Positions 45,661 through 58,266 of a stretch of 64,000 bases of DNA are shown here, one piece after another (positions within the stretch are counted from its first letter, which is position 1; each line of letters starts with the position of its first letter). The notes beneath the pieces are model-generated. The model ran no database searches and had not been told where the DNA came from. It saw nothing but the letters and a program-made list of their open reading frames with translations. Origin of the DNA: Blastomussa wellsi (lineage: Eukaryota; Cnidaria; Anthozoa; Scleractinia; Plerogyridae); assembly GCA_947652115.1 (NCBI GenBank), contig OX393563.1, positions 2,870,818-2,934,817 on the forward strand. Reading direction: 5' to 3'. Made by a program: the position numbers and the translations under genes.

Positions 45661-47286
45661 ATTAAAAGGCTTTCGCTGAAATGTTCACTTTCACTATTTA
45701 AAAACTACATATCGTTGCTAAATAATAAACTATTCTGAGCGGGACACCTTGACATATCAGAAGTGATTATTTCTTTGTTCAAATGATAATAAATTCACGT
45801 TAAACAAATTCCCTTAAAGTTATATTATCTCAAGTTGTCTCTAAGGAGTTCAACTTTCCACAAAATAAAGCAACCCCGCCTTCAGATTGGCGTCTTGTTT
45901 ACACAGCTATCATTATCAAAAAACCTTCAACGAGTATTTGCTCTTGAGAAATTAGCTGCATTGCTGCCAGAAAACTGTAGCAGATATAGGCACTATGTGG
46001 TTTATTCTTTCCCCAACTGTGCAATATGATTCATCTTAGCACAAATTAGAACGAGAAGTCCGATATATTCCGAACAATGGAACAAATATTGTGTTTAACT
46101 TGACTATCGCTCCACGGATGATGCACTGTTTTTGTTCACTGTGAACGCGGAACGTAGCGAAGAGACAAAGGTTATTCAAGGTAGGCTGAAGTTGAAGTTT
46201 TGAAACTTATTTCGTTTTAGACTGAGAGTGTATAATTCTAGCAAAAGACTCATCGATATGCTTCGCTTAGAACTTCGCCTTGGCATCCGGACTACGTTCT
46301 AACTTCTGTTCAAGTATTTCAAAATTTCTCGAAAGTAAAATTTTCTCTGATGATATTATTGGGTTGTTTGTGGTTGATCCTGCACATATAGTAACATTTG
46401 AACCATTCAATTAATTATCGGCTATAAGATGAATAAATAGCTAACAAATTCTGTGTACTTATTGGACATGTTAATTTCTTGTTTCTCACATCAATGCTCC
46501 AAAAGGTTTGATACCTCGCTTAAAATTTTCCACGCAAAAACCAAATGGAAGTTGGTTTTGGAAGGAAGAAGTCAATTAAAAAAAAGAAAGCTATGGGCAA
46601 AATGACAGTTGAACGACTTAGCGCTGTAAGGTAGTTGTGCTAGAGTGTATAAATATCGACGATATGCCAATTGCCGCTGCGGTACATGTACATGTTCAAG
46701 AGTACTATCAGCTCTAACTGTTTGTAAACAGAATGGCACATGGACATAACGACGTAAATTTCAGACCTTAGCAAACGAGACCAAAGAGAGAAATTTTCGA
46801 TATTGACGTGCAGCTTCGTCGGTGCTTTTCAGCCCTAATATAATTCATGTTCTGTTAAAGGATGCATCTTTTTAGTTTTTATATCAGTATTTAGATATCT
46901 ATTATGAATGCAAAGAGGCAAATCCAAAAGAAAAAGAGCTGATTATGTCAACATAAGTTAACTATTTGTTTTTAATGCTTCAGCGTTTTTATACCGTTTA
47001 CTGTTTTTGTTTCTTAGTTTAGATTCTTAGGCATGAATATAAGCACTTTAAACGCTATCATCATAAGATATTCTGCTTCTATTATAAAACGATCAGTTTT
47101 TCACTTGCAGTATTTAAAAAGTCGAGAAAAACGTCAAGTTGCATTGAGCGTTGTTGTTATTTAAGTATATTGCTCTTTTTTCCACCGTTATCATGCATAA
47201 GCGGGGTTTCGTGACGTTTTGTATATTGTAAGTCGGATCATGGTCACGCAGATGATTCTGTCACATACAAACTGTTCTTGGGCCTT

Positions 47287-47705
47287 TTAATAACAATTTA
47301 AATTGATTTCTAAAATTATGGAAAAATACTAGGTAGCAAGAAACATGTCGAAAAGGAGCCCGGCGGTCCAAAATTAAAACGGATTGCATTATTTTGTATT
47401 TTTAAGACTTGATATCTGATAATCTGCGTGCCGGGGTGAGGACAGTTTTCTTATTTTGCCGCAGGAAGGAAATTGACGGGCCGAAAGGAAAAATGTTTGC
47501 GTCAGTTTCTATCATTAATTTAAACTGATTTAGAAGAGTTGCAGCTGGGTGGTCCAAAGTTATTAAAACGGTTATATTTGTCTTTAAGTCTGACTTGATA
47601 TCTGATAACCTACGAAAGGACAAATTTCTTATTTTGCCACAGGAAGGAAATTGCCAAGCCGAAAAGAATCATGTTTACGTCATTAGTCGAATCAGTAAAA
47701 CCTAG
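47287..47705. repeat. Degenerate tandem duplication (~210-220 bp unit)
   Basis: Two successive segments share GGTCCAAA..ATTAAAACGG, GACTTGATATCTGATAA, TTCTTATTTTGCC and CAGGAAGGAAATTG in the same order, with small insertions and deletions between them. No function is apparent. Confidence 0.8.
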
Positions 47706-50700
47706 TCTATTCGTTTTTTAGATAAATGATCTTTTTTATTTCGGCCTTTTTAAGACGGTGGACAAGATAGGTAGGCAAGAATCGTAAATAAAATTGTATC
47801 TAGACAAGGAAAAATTTATTCCACGATACGCATTTTTTCGTAGTTATATTTTGCGAGCATGAAGATGTCCTGTTTAATATTTATTTTACCTTTGACAATC
47901 TGCTGACTAAGCACGTCGTGACTATTATTTTCATTTCTAAATTACATCATCATAAAATCACCTAACATCAATTTATAAAGCCGATTATTGCTAAATGGGA
48001 CGCCAAATTATTCAAGTCTCATAGTTTAAATACAGCATGTTGAATGAACTAAGTCATAGCAATAAAACAAAAGACCCTGGAGACAAGCAGATGCAGCCGT
48101 CTATCAAAGCTGTTTTTCAGACACTGACGTCTGATGACGTCACATTTAGGAAATTAACAAAAATTATTCAATAGTTCGAAACCTTTAAACCGCCGATACT
48201 ACGGACATTCGACGGGATAAGCGACACAAAGAAAAAAAAAAGAAAGAAAAGGCACTTGCCAAAAAATGTGATTTATATCCTGGAAGAATATTTCAAACTC
48301 TTATTCAAACGTAAGTTGAAAAGAATCTCACTTGATTACTGGTAAAGTAGAGCTATTGAAACTTCCATGCATACAAATTGCTCTATCTGCTCTAGAAGTT
48401 CGCTCGCAGTGATGTTGTGGTAATTGTTTAGCTCGTTTCAATTTGGAACAGCGGCTTGTTTCATTTTTTCTTTTCAAAATTCAAAGATAAAATTAAATAT
48501 AATTCTATTTACTTAACATGTTATTTCTACCTTTGCTGATATGCTTCCTAAATTTATTCGCGCGCGACAGTTAGTGTTTTCCGCTTTCAATTGACATGCT
48601 TGTAATACTATTGGGGACATTTCCAGGATTCTTTTCAACTAGAACGACTCTAGAAATTTCTCTTGTTTCTCTTCAACAGCTAAAATGGTTAGAAAAGATT
48701 GATATGACAAATTTCATTTGAATCGCCTGCGACATTGAATGCCAAATATTTTGCCTTGATCAAAGATGGGATAAGGATAAATAACAATTCATTTACACTA
48801 ATTTCTTTTAATTGTTCAGTAAGGTACTGACAAAGACGAAGCTTGGCTTTATTTTATGTCAGTTGTTCGAGTAAACAAGACAACATTTCAAGGCTAAAAT
48901 TTCTTTGCTGGAACAGCTTTCTAGACACGTCGTATCTGATATTTCTTTTAGCAGGGCAGCAGATATCACAACCTGGCCATGTGACCATGAATAATAGATC
49001 AAAAACAGAAAACAACAATTGCGTAACCACGCGCATGAAACTATTTCATAAATCGTTTATGTCTAGTTTATTCGCGCTATTTTAAAAGAAATTGTCAAAA
49101 TATTTTCTTACTTTTCGCAATTTTTTAGACCAGGAGTCTTTGCTGAGTAACTCGTTTCCTCTGCCAGATATATCTCGGGTGTTCGAGCATTGTTATGTTG
49201 ATCACACACAACCAGAGTATTTAGCGAGAAGAGTCCTGTTCGAAGTGGGTCTCAAAAACCTTAATATTTTGAACGAGGCAAGAATTAGATTTTAGTGTTA
49301 ATCATAAAGGCGGTTTTCTGTTCCTCAATTTACACAGTCCCCTTATTATAAACGTGAAGAGTACTGTTGTTTCAAAACATCGTGCTGGAATAGGACGTCC
49401 TTTTTCCTTCAATTCAGTTGTGAAGATATTTATATAGATATTCTATAATTTTAGGTCAACACGTGCAAGTTTCAAGTCTCGCGTCTGCGTCAAGTATTGG
49501 TCACCGTCTCAGTGACGTTTTTTTTTTTAGTTTTCTGTTTCGTACAATAGCGAACTTTAAATTTGGCTAAAATTTTTCAAGAATGGTAAATAGTCATAAG
49601 GTTTAAATGTTGGAAATTGTCATTGAAGGCATGGAAGCGCCGGGCAACCGGACGATTCAAGTGTCAATCGAGACATTGCTAAAAAAGACGTCACCCAAAA
49701 CTTTGTTGCCCTCGACAATTTTTATTATTTTACTGCTAGCACGGGTGTAGAATGCTCAGCCATAAAATAACCCCCAACAACCGCAAAATGAGGCTTGCCG
49801 AATCGTTTGAGAATCATAGAATCTCAAAAGTTCACTTTAGCCACCGATAGCCGTTTTTACTGTTTTCTCTTTATCCTTTAGTATGGATAATATTAATAGA
49901 GAAAAATTATCATGAAGCCCGCAAACTTTTTAGGAACAATGCAAAATACAAAGGGTTTTGTTGGAATGTCGACCGCGCACATGCAATCTTTGTGCACGAT
50001 CAAGTCCAAATTAAACGCACAGTCAACAAACAGCTTATCTGTTCACTCTTCCGTTAGCAACCATTCGTCTGTTGTTAATGTTCACACTCGGTTGTCCGAC
50101 ATCGCTATATCGCACTTATAGAGTTTGGATGAAAGAACAGTTTTGAATACTTCCCATTTCTTGAAGTAGTTTCTCATTTTTTGAGAAAGTTTGTGAATTC
50201 CCCGTTTAAAACTTGTAATTTACGATCATTTACGAATCAAAGAATCCTCACTTAAAATCCTAAAAGATAATCAGAAGCTAGGAAATGGTCATTTTGTTGA
50301 CTTTAAGGCTTGCACAAGTACAGTCAACTTATCAATCCTCAATCACATCATTTAACCACGAAATATGGCGTGAATTTTACATTCTAATACGATCCTGGAC
50401 TGCTTTATGCGGCGTGATCATGCACGTATATCAGTTCGTTCTTGCGGAAAGATTTCTAAATTATCTTTGTACTTGTGTTGTTGGATTGTCATTTGTCTTG
50501 GTCACAAACTCTCTTTGAACAGTATCGATTGATGCTAATAACATGCCTTTGGCCAATGGTCTTTAATCCATAAAATCAAAGTAATTTGTATTAGACCGGC
50601 AACAAATACCAATTGATAAATTGAACTGAATCCCCACTCATCTGGCAACGACTATCGTGCCGGAAAAAAATTATGTTAAAAGAACATTTAAAGTCCTCAA

Positions 50701-52839
50701 TTATGAGAACTTAAGGGACCTTTGTCGCAGATACGTTTCTTTCTATGTCGCACGTATTTTTATCTGATCTTCACGCAACAGAAATATAACTACGTACGTC
50801 TGCGGCAATACCTTAATTCCAACATCGAATACGATCACACCCCTTCCCCACACAACGTAGCAATCGACACTACAGGATTAAAAATCAGAGAATATTACTC
50901 AGTCAGCCAAAAGGGGCATGTTTTTAATAGAAGCCTCTGGCCACTGAATCGAAGTATAATCACAATGCCGCATTTAGTTCTACTAACTAATTCACACAGT
51001 TCTGCATAACTTTAATATTGCCGAATGAATTTTTCAGAGTAAATCTTTAGATAAAAATTGACCGTTCAGTGTTTGTTTCATAACATATAAAGGGAAACAT
51101 TTTTTGAAGTATTAAATTAAAGGGTTCGACTAATAAAGTACTTGGAAAGGTTAGTTGGGACGAGAAGACGCGATGATTTTGTGCTTTGTTCATCAAGACT
51201 TCCGCTAGAAAATTAAAAGATATAAATCGCACGTATCTTCATAACACTGCACACGTTACTATTAACAACACTTGACCAAGAATGTGACGCATGCATCCTC
51301 TCAGGCAAAAGGTAGATCGTGAGCATTTATGTTATATTTTGCATAATAAGCAGGCAATACGACGGCACAAGGAACTTTTTTCGACCCCGTTTAACGAGGA
51401 AAACTGGTAGTCTTCTCGGGTGCAAATCATAAAACCAATGGTCATCTGATGTAAGGCACGGGACTGGTGACGGTAGACGCAAACTCTTAGAAGTTTTTAG
51501 ATAATACAGGCTTGGTTTCGCGCGGCTTGATTCGTCATTGTTCGAGAGGTATGTGTCAATGATCGTCGATTCTACTTTGCTGGACGTTGCTTCAGTCAGT
51601 TACCCAAGAAAGCAAAAAGCTGATCGGACGTGTGTGCTAAATTTTAATCTAACTATATGTCGTTGGAATTTATACAGTTCAGCTTGAAATGTGCTCTGTC
51701 TTCTGACCATTTCAAGCACGTTTTATATGCGGAAGAAGATCAAGAGGAAAAACGCTTGTCGGTTGCGTTGTAGCTAAATGTATGGTAAAACGAGTTTCCA
51801 GCTTATCCAACAGGTTTTGAGTTCCGTTGCACTTTGTCAGAAATGCCTATTTCGTTAACTTTTTAAAAGGATATCATTACAGCCAGCATTTAGGCATGTC
51901 GCATATTTAGACATTTATCTGTTCGACGTATGGTAATTACTGGCCGTTGGGTGAATAGTGCGATAGATGGCTTCGAATGATTAATTACCTTTATTGAAAT
52001 TAAAACCGGATGAAAACCGTATTGGGGTCAAAATTGAACAGTCTTCAATTCCACTAAGCATTTAAGGTAATTATTTTATATTTCCCACGTGCTACGACAG
52101 AATAATTATGAATTCAAGTTCACGATTTAACAATTTGAATATGCTAATACAACTCTAAGAATAATTATGATATTTGCAGCATTCGAAATATCGCCATGTT
52201 GCTGGTAAGGAGTGCTGTTTCGTATATCCTTTAAGCTTCAGTTTGCTGCCTACAAACGGGAAGGGCTTCGCAGCGATTTTTTTGGGCTGCAACATCTTAA
52301 AGATATTTATATAGGGATGTATTAAAATTGTTTTGAATGATTTCACAAGGTATACCTTACTTAAGTGAGACCTTATAACGCACCAAAACTAAATAAATAA
52401 TTCCGTTTGGATCGAAGCGATTGGGGAGGGAACTTACTGATATTGTGACTATTTTGATTAGACGCAATATTTCTTTTTGTTTTGGAGAAGCTAGAGGACG
52501 CATGTGCAAAGCTTTCGTGTTTTCTTTTGGGGGGAGGGGTTATTTCAATGAAAAAGAGCAAATTCGCAAAGTCATTCATGGTAGCACGCTAGGATTTTCT
52601 CTGTAACCGATCCATTCAACTGGGCTGTGTGGAAGTCTCAGAAAACACCATGAATTATGGCGTACATTGAGTCTTAAGATTAGAATTTGAACCTTCACTG
52701 ACGCTGGCTGAGACCAATGTTTTGTTATTATTATTGATCAACCATGAAACTCTCCCATACTTCATACCAATGTATGCCAGACGTTATCGATCATTTTTTG
52801 GGGAATTTTTTACATTTCTTTGGGGGTGGGTGGGGGGGG

Positions 52840-53000
52840 GGGGTTACTCTCTGATACGGGCTATACGGAGACGTGCCGCCGAATAGGGTATGGTTTTTTA
52901 CCCCTCAGTCCTCAACAGAGTATATAATTCAAGCGAGTCTGTTCTAAACAGGGTATGGATTTTCAAGGAGTCGTCCTGGCCAGGGTATGGCTTGAACACT
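52840..53000. repeat. GGGTATGG-rich dispersed repeat
   Basis: Three spaced copies of AGGGTATGG followed by T-rich runs, after a poly-G tract and GATACGGGCTATACGGAGAC, suggest a fragment of an internally repetitive element. Confidence 0.5.
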
Positions 53001-53252
53001 TGTCGAGTTTTGAGCATATCCAAAATCAGAAACGTTCATTAGCCGGTCATCAGTCAACATTAGATCGTTTTTGGGACTAGGTATTACCGCTGCAGTGTAT
53101 CGAAAGTAAAGGAGAGGTTAAAATTAAAAATAAATAAAACAAAATAAAATAATAATAAATATAATATGATAAACCAGCGAACTTTGTCGCAAGGCTTTAC
53201 CAAGATCATTTTTTTCATGATCATATTTTAACATTTAACATTTAGCTCGGTC

Positions 53253-53370
53253 TCCGAGTTCTCTTTTGCCTCAGTATCAAAACGAGTCTAGGTGCGAAAT
53301 CATTCACTTTCATGCAAAACAGCTTATTTTTATTTGAATGGTTTCACATTTAGACTCGCTTTAAAAGAGG
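53253..53370. mobile_element. Fold-back MITE, diverged relative of 58091-58266
   Basis: CCGAGTTCTCTTTTGCCTCA and CGAGTCTAGGTGCGAAA on the left; TTTCACATTTAGACTCGC and TAAAAGAGG on the right. Both arms match the MITE at 58091-58266 with many changes. Confidence 0.7.
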
Positions 53371-54164
53371 TAGGAGGGAGTGTGTATTATTGAGGAATTT
53401 GTATGTAACAATTCAGAGGGACATTGATAACTTACCAAGCCCATTTATTCAACTTTTCTATACCTTAGACACTAAGGCAGGTAATCTAGAACTTTGAGAA
53501 GGGATTTACTCTGATGCTGCACCGATTCATTTATCCTTTGCGGACCAGGATTTTTGACGTTGCCATGCAGGTTTTGCCAAATATCAACGTTTTTACATTA
53601 GTTTTCGTTTTATCCAGTTTTGTTTGGAAAAATTAACATTTAGGCTTGATTTTACATCAATTTCCGTTATTTTCAAACTTATTAGGAACAGTGATGGCGC
53701 AATCCAAGATTGAGGCTCTTACGACGTCAGCTAACTTCATATCCAACCTCAAATTACGTCTTGTATAGCAAACTTAGGGCTTTCTAGGCAAAGCAAATAT
53801 ATTTTTTGTCACTTACAGGGCGAAAGCCTTGGAGCATCATTCAGTAGAAGCAATCACCTAGCTCAGTGATAGCTCCTTTGCCTATTCGGAGAAACCCCCT
53901 TAAAACACTAAGTAAGTATAGAATTTTCTGCGAAGTTTTAAACTATGGTCAAATGATAAATTGAAACAGACTGCACACGAGGTTATAAAATAAGATTATA
54001 AGAAATCCTAATATTAAAACTAGGTAAGCCACTTTTCAGATAATACTGACAGGGCCACTAGTTTATCAGTTTTTAACTGTAAAGTGTTTTTACCCTCATT
54101 AAATAAAGTTATCATCATCATCATCATCATCAATTTCTCTCTCTTTTTCGTCTATTTCCAGAGC

Positions 54165-55643
54165 ATGGTAGAAGTGGAGCCTTGGTTCATTGGGCTCGTC
54201 GCAGGATTAGCGACATTGATTTTGGTTCTGCTATGTATCATCGTAATCTTTTGTACATTATGGGCCAGGTAATTCAATTTATTCTTATTATTATTTTACC
54301 ATTCTTTAATTTAAAAATTGATTTTTACGGCGATCTACCGATGTAGCAAATAAAGCTATAGAAAGTCGAGAATTATTATTAGAAATTTATACAACGTGTT
54401 ACGGTATAGTTTATTTTTTGTCACCGAAAGCAATGCAGATTCTTTTCGTTTGCTTGATTGGCTAACCACGTAAATGAGGTCATGTCATGATAATACACCA
54501 GCCGATTATTATTAGGGCACAGTGCTTAATTGTTGTCATTACATCTCGTGTAATATTCTCTTATTTTGTTATACTATCAGGAAGGATCGCAGAAAGAAAC
54601 GTGAAGATCTCCTGCAGCAGCAGCAACAACAACAGCAACATATCGCCAATATAGATCACGACTTTGTGGGAATGCAGTCTAATTCCATGGCGGTGGTCCC
54701 CACAAACAACAACACCAACTGGTACCTTAAAGAAAAGCCACACGAAGATTTTCGCTCACCACCCACATTAACAAGAGCAGCAGGAGATGAACCTTTCATA
54801 GTCGGCACTTCTATTGTAAGATATTCCAAAGAACTTGACAGATCAAGCAGCTATAATTATCGACCAGCCACTGCAGAGAAGTATGCCCACCGTTCCGCCA
54901 ACTGGAATCGTCCGGTTCATTCACTGTCCAGAATGGAAGCACCGAATGAGGCCGAAACCAGGATGGTGAGATTAGGGATGATTCCACCAAGACCCGCTAG
55001 TGCCAATGGGAATATCCCTTTAGGCTACTATACTGCGCCTGGGAGGGGCAGCCGGACACCAAAAGGGAAGGATGGAAAAAAGAAATCCAAGGAACTGGAG
55101 GAGGGCAGAAGATATAACGAGGAGATGAGTTCAGTGATGATTCCACCCAGACCCCCGAGTGCGAATGGACACATCCCTGCGGGTTACCTCACTGACCCTG
55201 GGAAGACCAAGTCACCGAAAGGAAAGGATGGCAAGAGAAGATCCAAGGAATTAGAGGATACCCGAAAATTCAAAGGGGAGGTTTTAGTACCAGTGAGAGA
55301 GGTCCAGTTGTGGCCGATGGAAAGTTCATCGAATCAACAGCCATTTCCTCTTCCAAAGGAAGATTACAACACGGATGGAGCAACTTGGTATTTTTCAAGA
55401 CCCCATGATGGGCAAAACTTGGCCAGTTCAAAATCAGAAGGTCTTTTGTATGCGCCTTCAGCATCTGATTACAATCCAAGGCCTGGTGCGCATAATGTCA
55501 ATGGCAGGATTGTATCTTCGTCACTCCCTCACGATGTTTCTCCAATTACGGCCAATGTAATGCCAGAACATTTCCACGCAGCTGACGACCCAGATAAACT
55601 AAATCGAGTCAAACGCGTCGGTGTGCCAATTTTACCAGAATAG
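54165..55643 (+). CDS. Unrecognised single-pass membrane protein with duplicated tail motif
   Basis: Two coding exons: 54165-54268 (104 nt) and 54581-55643, phase 2 with a split AG|G arginine, 388 aa. An acceptor TTTCCAG just before 54162 suggests a non-coding 5' exon. Residues 1-7 (MVEVEPW) precede a strongly hydrophobic helix (about 8-33), then ARKDRRKKRED: a type III-like anchor with a cytoplasmic tail. A glutamine run lies near residues 46-53. Residues about 166-216 and 219-268 are an internal duplication: MIPPRPASANGNIPLGYYT and KGKDGKKKSKELEE against MIPPRPPSANGHIPAGYLT and KGKDGKRRSKELED. The C-terminus is RVGVPILPE. No family is recognised. Candidate AATAAA signals lie at 56201 and 56242. 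Confidence 0.83.
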
Positions 55644-56736
55644 AACTGTTCTCCCAATGTTTATCTGTTACCATATTTGAAGAACGTATAACAGATACGC
55701 GTCTCTATGCGAAGTTTCATTTCAAAAGAAAGACGACAAAAGCGAAGAATTCCATCCATAAAAGATTGAAAAGAATAATGTCGCTTTACGAGGTGAAGTG
55801 AACAAAAGCAAATTTCATCGATCATGTTTAAATATAATATTATAGAGTAAATAGTGTTGCGAAAACTACAAACGAATTGGTTCTCGGCAGTAACATAGGT
55901 CGTGGACGGGAAAAGGCTTTGGTAAATTTGATATAAATATTTTTGAAGCTATAACAACAAAATCATTCGGGGCATTCATTCTTACAGTGTTGAAGATACC
56001 ACTGCTGGATGCATCTTCATCACACTACAGTACATGCACTGCACTTCGATGCATCGTCATACGAACATATATTTGTTAAACGCGGGAAAGATATAGCGAA
56101 CTGCTCGACACATGCATGGTGTCAATTTCTCTGTGAGCCATTCTTTGGTATCCGTTGGATTACTTTCAAAAGATGTATTGGTAATGCTCCAAAAAGAGGA
56201 AATAAAAGACACAATTAACTTCCGGATATTGTTTAAATAAGAATAAAGACTTAAAATAAACCACTGGAGCCATCATGTTTATCTCAGGTATCCCAGACGA
56301 GAGGGACATACACACCCGGCATATAAATCCCACAAGACAATCACAAGGTGCTCTCACATCTCAAGGCAAGCTCTCTTTATTTTTAATGTATTTAAAGTGA
56401 TTCGAAAGCGCCTTTTAACATTAGGATACTGGCCCTATATTATTTTTTTCGCTATTATGTTTTAAATGTTTTTTTATATATATATCTGTGGCAGAAGGCA
56501 ATGCGAGGTCTTACTGCGACTTTCAAACACATGAACTTTGAAGTTCAAAACGCAGCGCTTCGGATTTCGAGTTTTCAGGTGGCTGAAAACAAAAATGCAT
56601 GCACTTCCAAGCCGGTCTAATTCACTGTTGTAACTATGACTGACAGAACCGCAGGAAAAAAGCATTTTACAATAAAACATTGAAAGTGAGAAATGATCAC
56701 CGCAGTGTCGAAATTTCCAATTTAGGCGATTGGAAG

Positions 56737-56825
56737 AAGCCTAAAAAATTCAGGGCTTTAACGCGGAGGTCATGGTTTCGAATCCCGTTGAAGCCCTGAA
56801 TTTTTGTCAGGCTTCTTTATTCCAA
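56737..56825 (+). mobile_element. SINE fragment with hairpin, related to 14375-14470
   Basis: GGTTTCGAATCCCGTTGAAGC (B-box-like) is followed by CCTGAATTTTTGTCAGGCTT, as at 14425-14460. The left side AAGCCT..TTCAGGGCTT is the inverse of the right side, so the whole unit folds back. Confidence 0.65.
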
Positions 56826-56844
56826 CCTCCAAGCGAGTAATTAA

Positions 56845-56935
56845 AGAAATACAACAAGATAGAAATGGAATCTAAGGAGACTCGGACTTATTCCGTGTCT
56901 CCTTTGATGACATTTCTATCTTGCAGTTTTTCTTT
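56845..56935. repeat. Imperfect hairpin (~40-bp arms)
   Basis: AAAGAAATACAACAAGATAG and AAATGG..AAGGAGAC are matched in inverse by GTCTCCTTTGATGACATTTC and TATCTTGCAGTTTTTCTTT, with a loop of about 13 bases. Confidence 0.75.
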
Positions 56936-57647
56936 ATTCCAACTGCTTAAAGGAGCACTGTCGCAGGGGTTTTGCTGTTTTAGCTTCACTCATTGCTAAA
57001 CTCATTACCTGGTACCTTTAGTCGTGACCGAAATGCTCCTGATGGGCTAACGGGAAGAAATCAAAATGAATTTCAAGTGATATTTTCAGGGAATGGTTCT
57101 AGAATTTGAAAAAAACACTGGCTAGTTTTTTTCTCAAATTTCAATTTATTACTATCCTTTCCATCCTAAGTGATAGGCGACAATAAGCGGTTTCAGTGTA
57201 GTGATATAGGTCCTAGGTCACAAAAATACACCGTTATGTTTGACTTTCCCTTGATGCAGGAACATATTTCAGCATTTTAAAATGACACTACGATTTCATT
57301 TCTCACTTTTATCTACATTCGCAGTTAATTCAAGTATCAATTATTTCAAATGCTTCAGGGGGCGTAGCCAGAAGGGGGGCCTCGGAGGGGTCCTGGGGTC
57401 CCCCCCATTCTCCCCTTTTCGGGTGGATTTATTTTATTAGAAAAAGTGAGGTCAATCGGACAATTGCAATTGCAGGTGTTGTGGCGTGGAGTTTTTGGGT
57501 CAGCTGTTGCTCACCTATTTATATAACGTTTGGATGCAGGAGACCACGCAACGAAGAATAAAAGTAGAACTTTGGCTTGTTATTGCCGGATCTCTTGATA
57601 AAGAAATGCTCGTACCAGACGTCACTCTCAGTGTTATAAAACCGAAT

Positions 57648-57827
57648 TGATTGCAGGCTGGTACTACGTCAAAAGGGCAAAATTTATTGGCCAATATTTC
57701 AACTAGCAGAGCTAGTCTTCTTCAGGAATTCCTTGTATTAACAACTGGCCCTGAAGAAGACTAGCTCTGCTAGTTGAAATATTGGCCAATAAATTCTGCC
57801 CTTTTGCCGTAGTACAAGCCTTTCAAT
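57648..57827. mobile_element. Inverted-repeat element with two opposed hammerhead motifs
   Basis: Arms of about 80 bp (57648-57727 and 57748-57827) are near-perfect inverse copies around a 20-base spacer. Each arm holds TTGGCCAATATTTCAACTAG / CTAGTTGAAATATTGGCCAA. The layout parallels the Penelope-like inverted terminal repeats at 11076-11919 but has no coding centre, as expected for a non-autonomous remnant of a different subfamily. Confidence 0.7.
57746..57789 (+). ncRNA. Hammerhead ribozyme motif, intact core
   Basis: TGGCC (stem I 5' side), CTGAAGA at 57751-57757, stem II ACTAGC/GCTAGT with loop TCT (closed by a G-U pair), GAAA at 57776-57779, TATT, then GGCCA (stem I 3' side). All conserved core bases are present. 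The self-complementary ATAT would make stem III between two molecules, and cleavage is predicted after 57783. One extra A precedes stem II relative to the textbook form. The minus-strand twin (core at 57719-57725) keeps core and stem II but has lost stem I pairing. Confidence 0.68.
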
Positions 57828-58090
57828 CAGCTTGGCTCACATAATGTTCAAGTCAAGTCTATATTATCTCTAACATATGTAGAAGTGTATATGAATTTCA
57901 TTTCAATACTTAATATTAAATATATTTATCCAGAGGCATCCAATTTAGAAGAGTTAGTTTAAATGGAGCCCTGACACATTACAAAACAAAGACTTCAAAC
58001 ATTAAAAAAGATAGTATAATAAATTACTTTATATAAGCAACATGTGCCGCAGGCGTTACTGCCGCTGACAATAGTCTCGCTTCGAATGCG

Positions 58091-58266
58091 ATAGGCCATT
58101 TCCGAGTTCCCTTGAGCCTCTATTTCAAAGCGAGTCTAAGTGCGAAAGTTTTGTGATGGTAATAAGTTTTGCTTTCCATATGAATGAAAACTCATTTTCA
58201 TTACAAAGACTTTGCACTTAGACTCGCCTTGAAATAGAGGCTCAAGGGAACTCGGAAATGGCCTAT
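58091..58266. mobile_element. Fold-back MITE (176 bp)
   Basis: ATAGGCCATTTCCGAGTTCC and CTTGAGCCTCTATTTCAAAG on the left are repeated in exact or near-exact inverse on the right (CTTGAAATAGAGGCTCAAGG, GAACTCGGAAATGGCCTAT). Arms are about 75 bp. A diverged relative is at 53253-53370. Confidence 0.88.

Larger units (their letters stand above)
44241..54164. other. Long intergenic stretch, no gene seen
   Basis: Nearly 10 kb of mostly AT-rich DNA. A locally GC-richer patch lies at 44640-44930. Repeats at 45580-45660, 47287-47705, 52840-53000 and 53253-53370 are listed separately. No open frame has conserved-looking coding content. Enhancers for the two flanking divergent genes could be here but are not visible by eye. 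Confidence 0.5.

Noticed and set aside
50722..51009. 95-codon open frame in the gene-free region
   Set aside because: There are no recognisable motifs, splice partners or coding-like composition. Chance frames of this size are expected in 10 kb.
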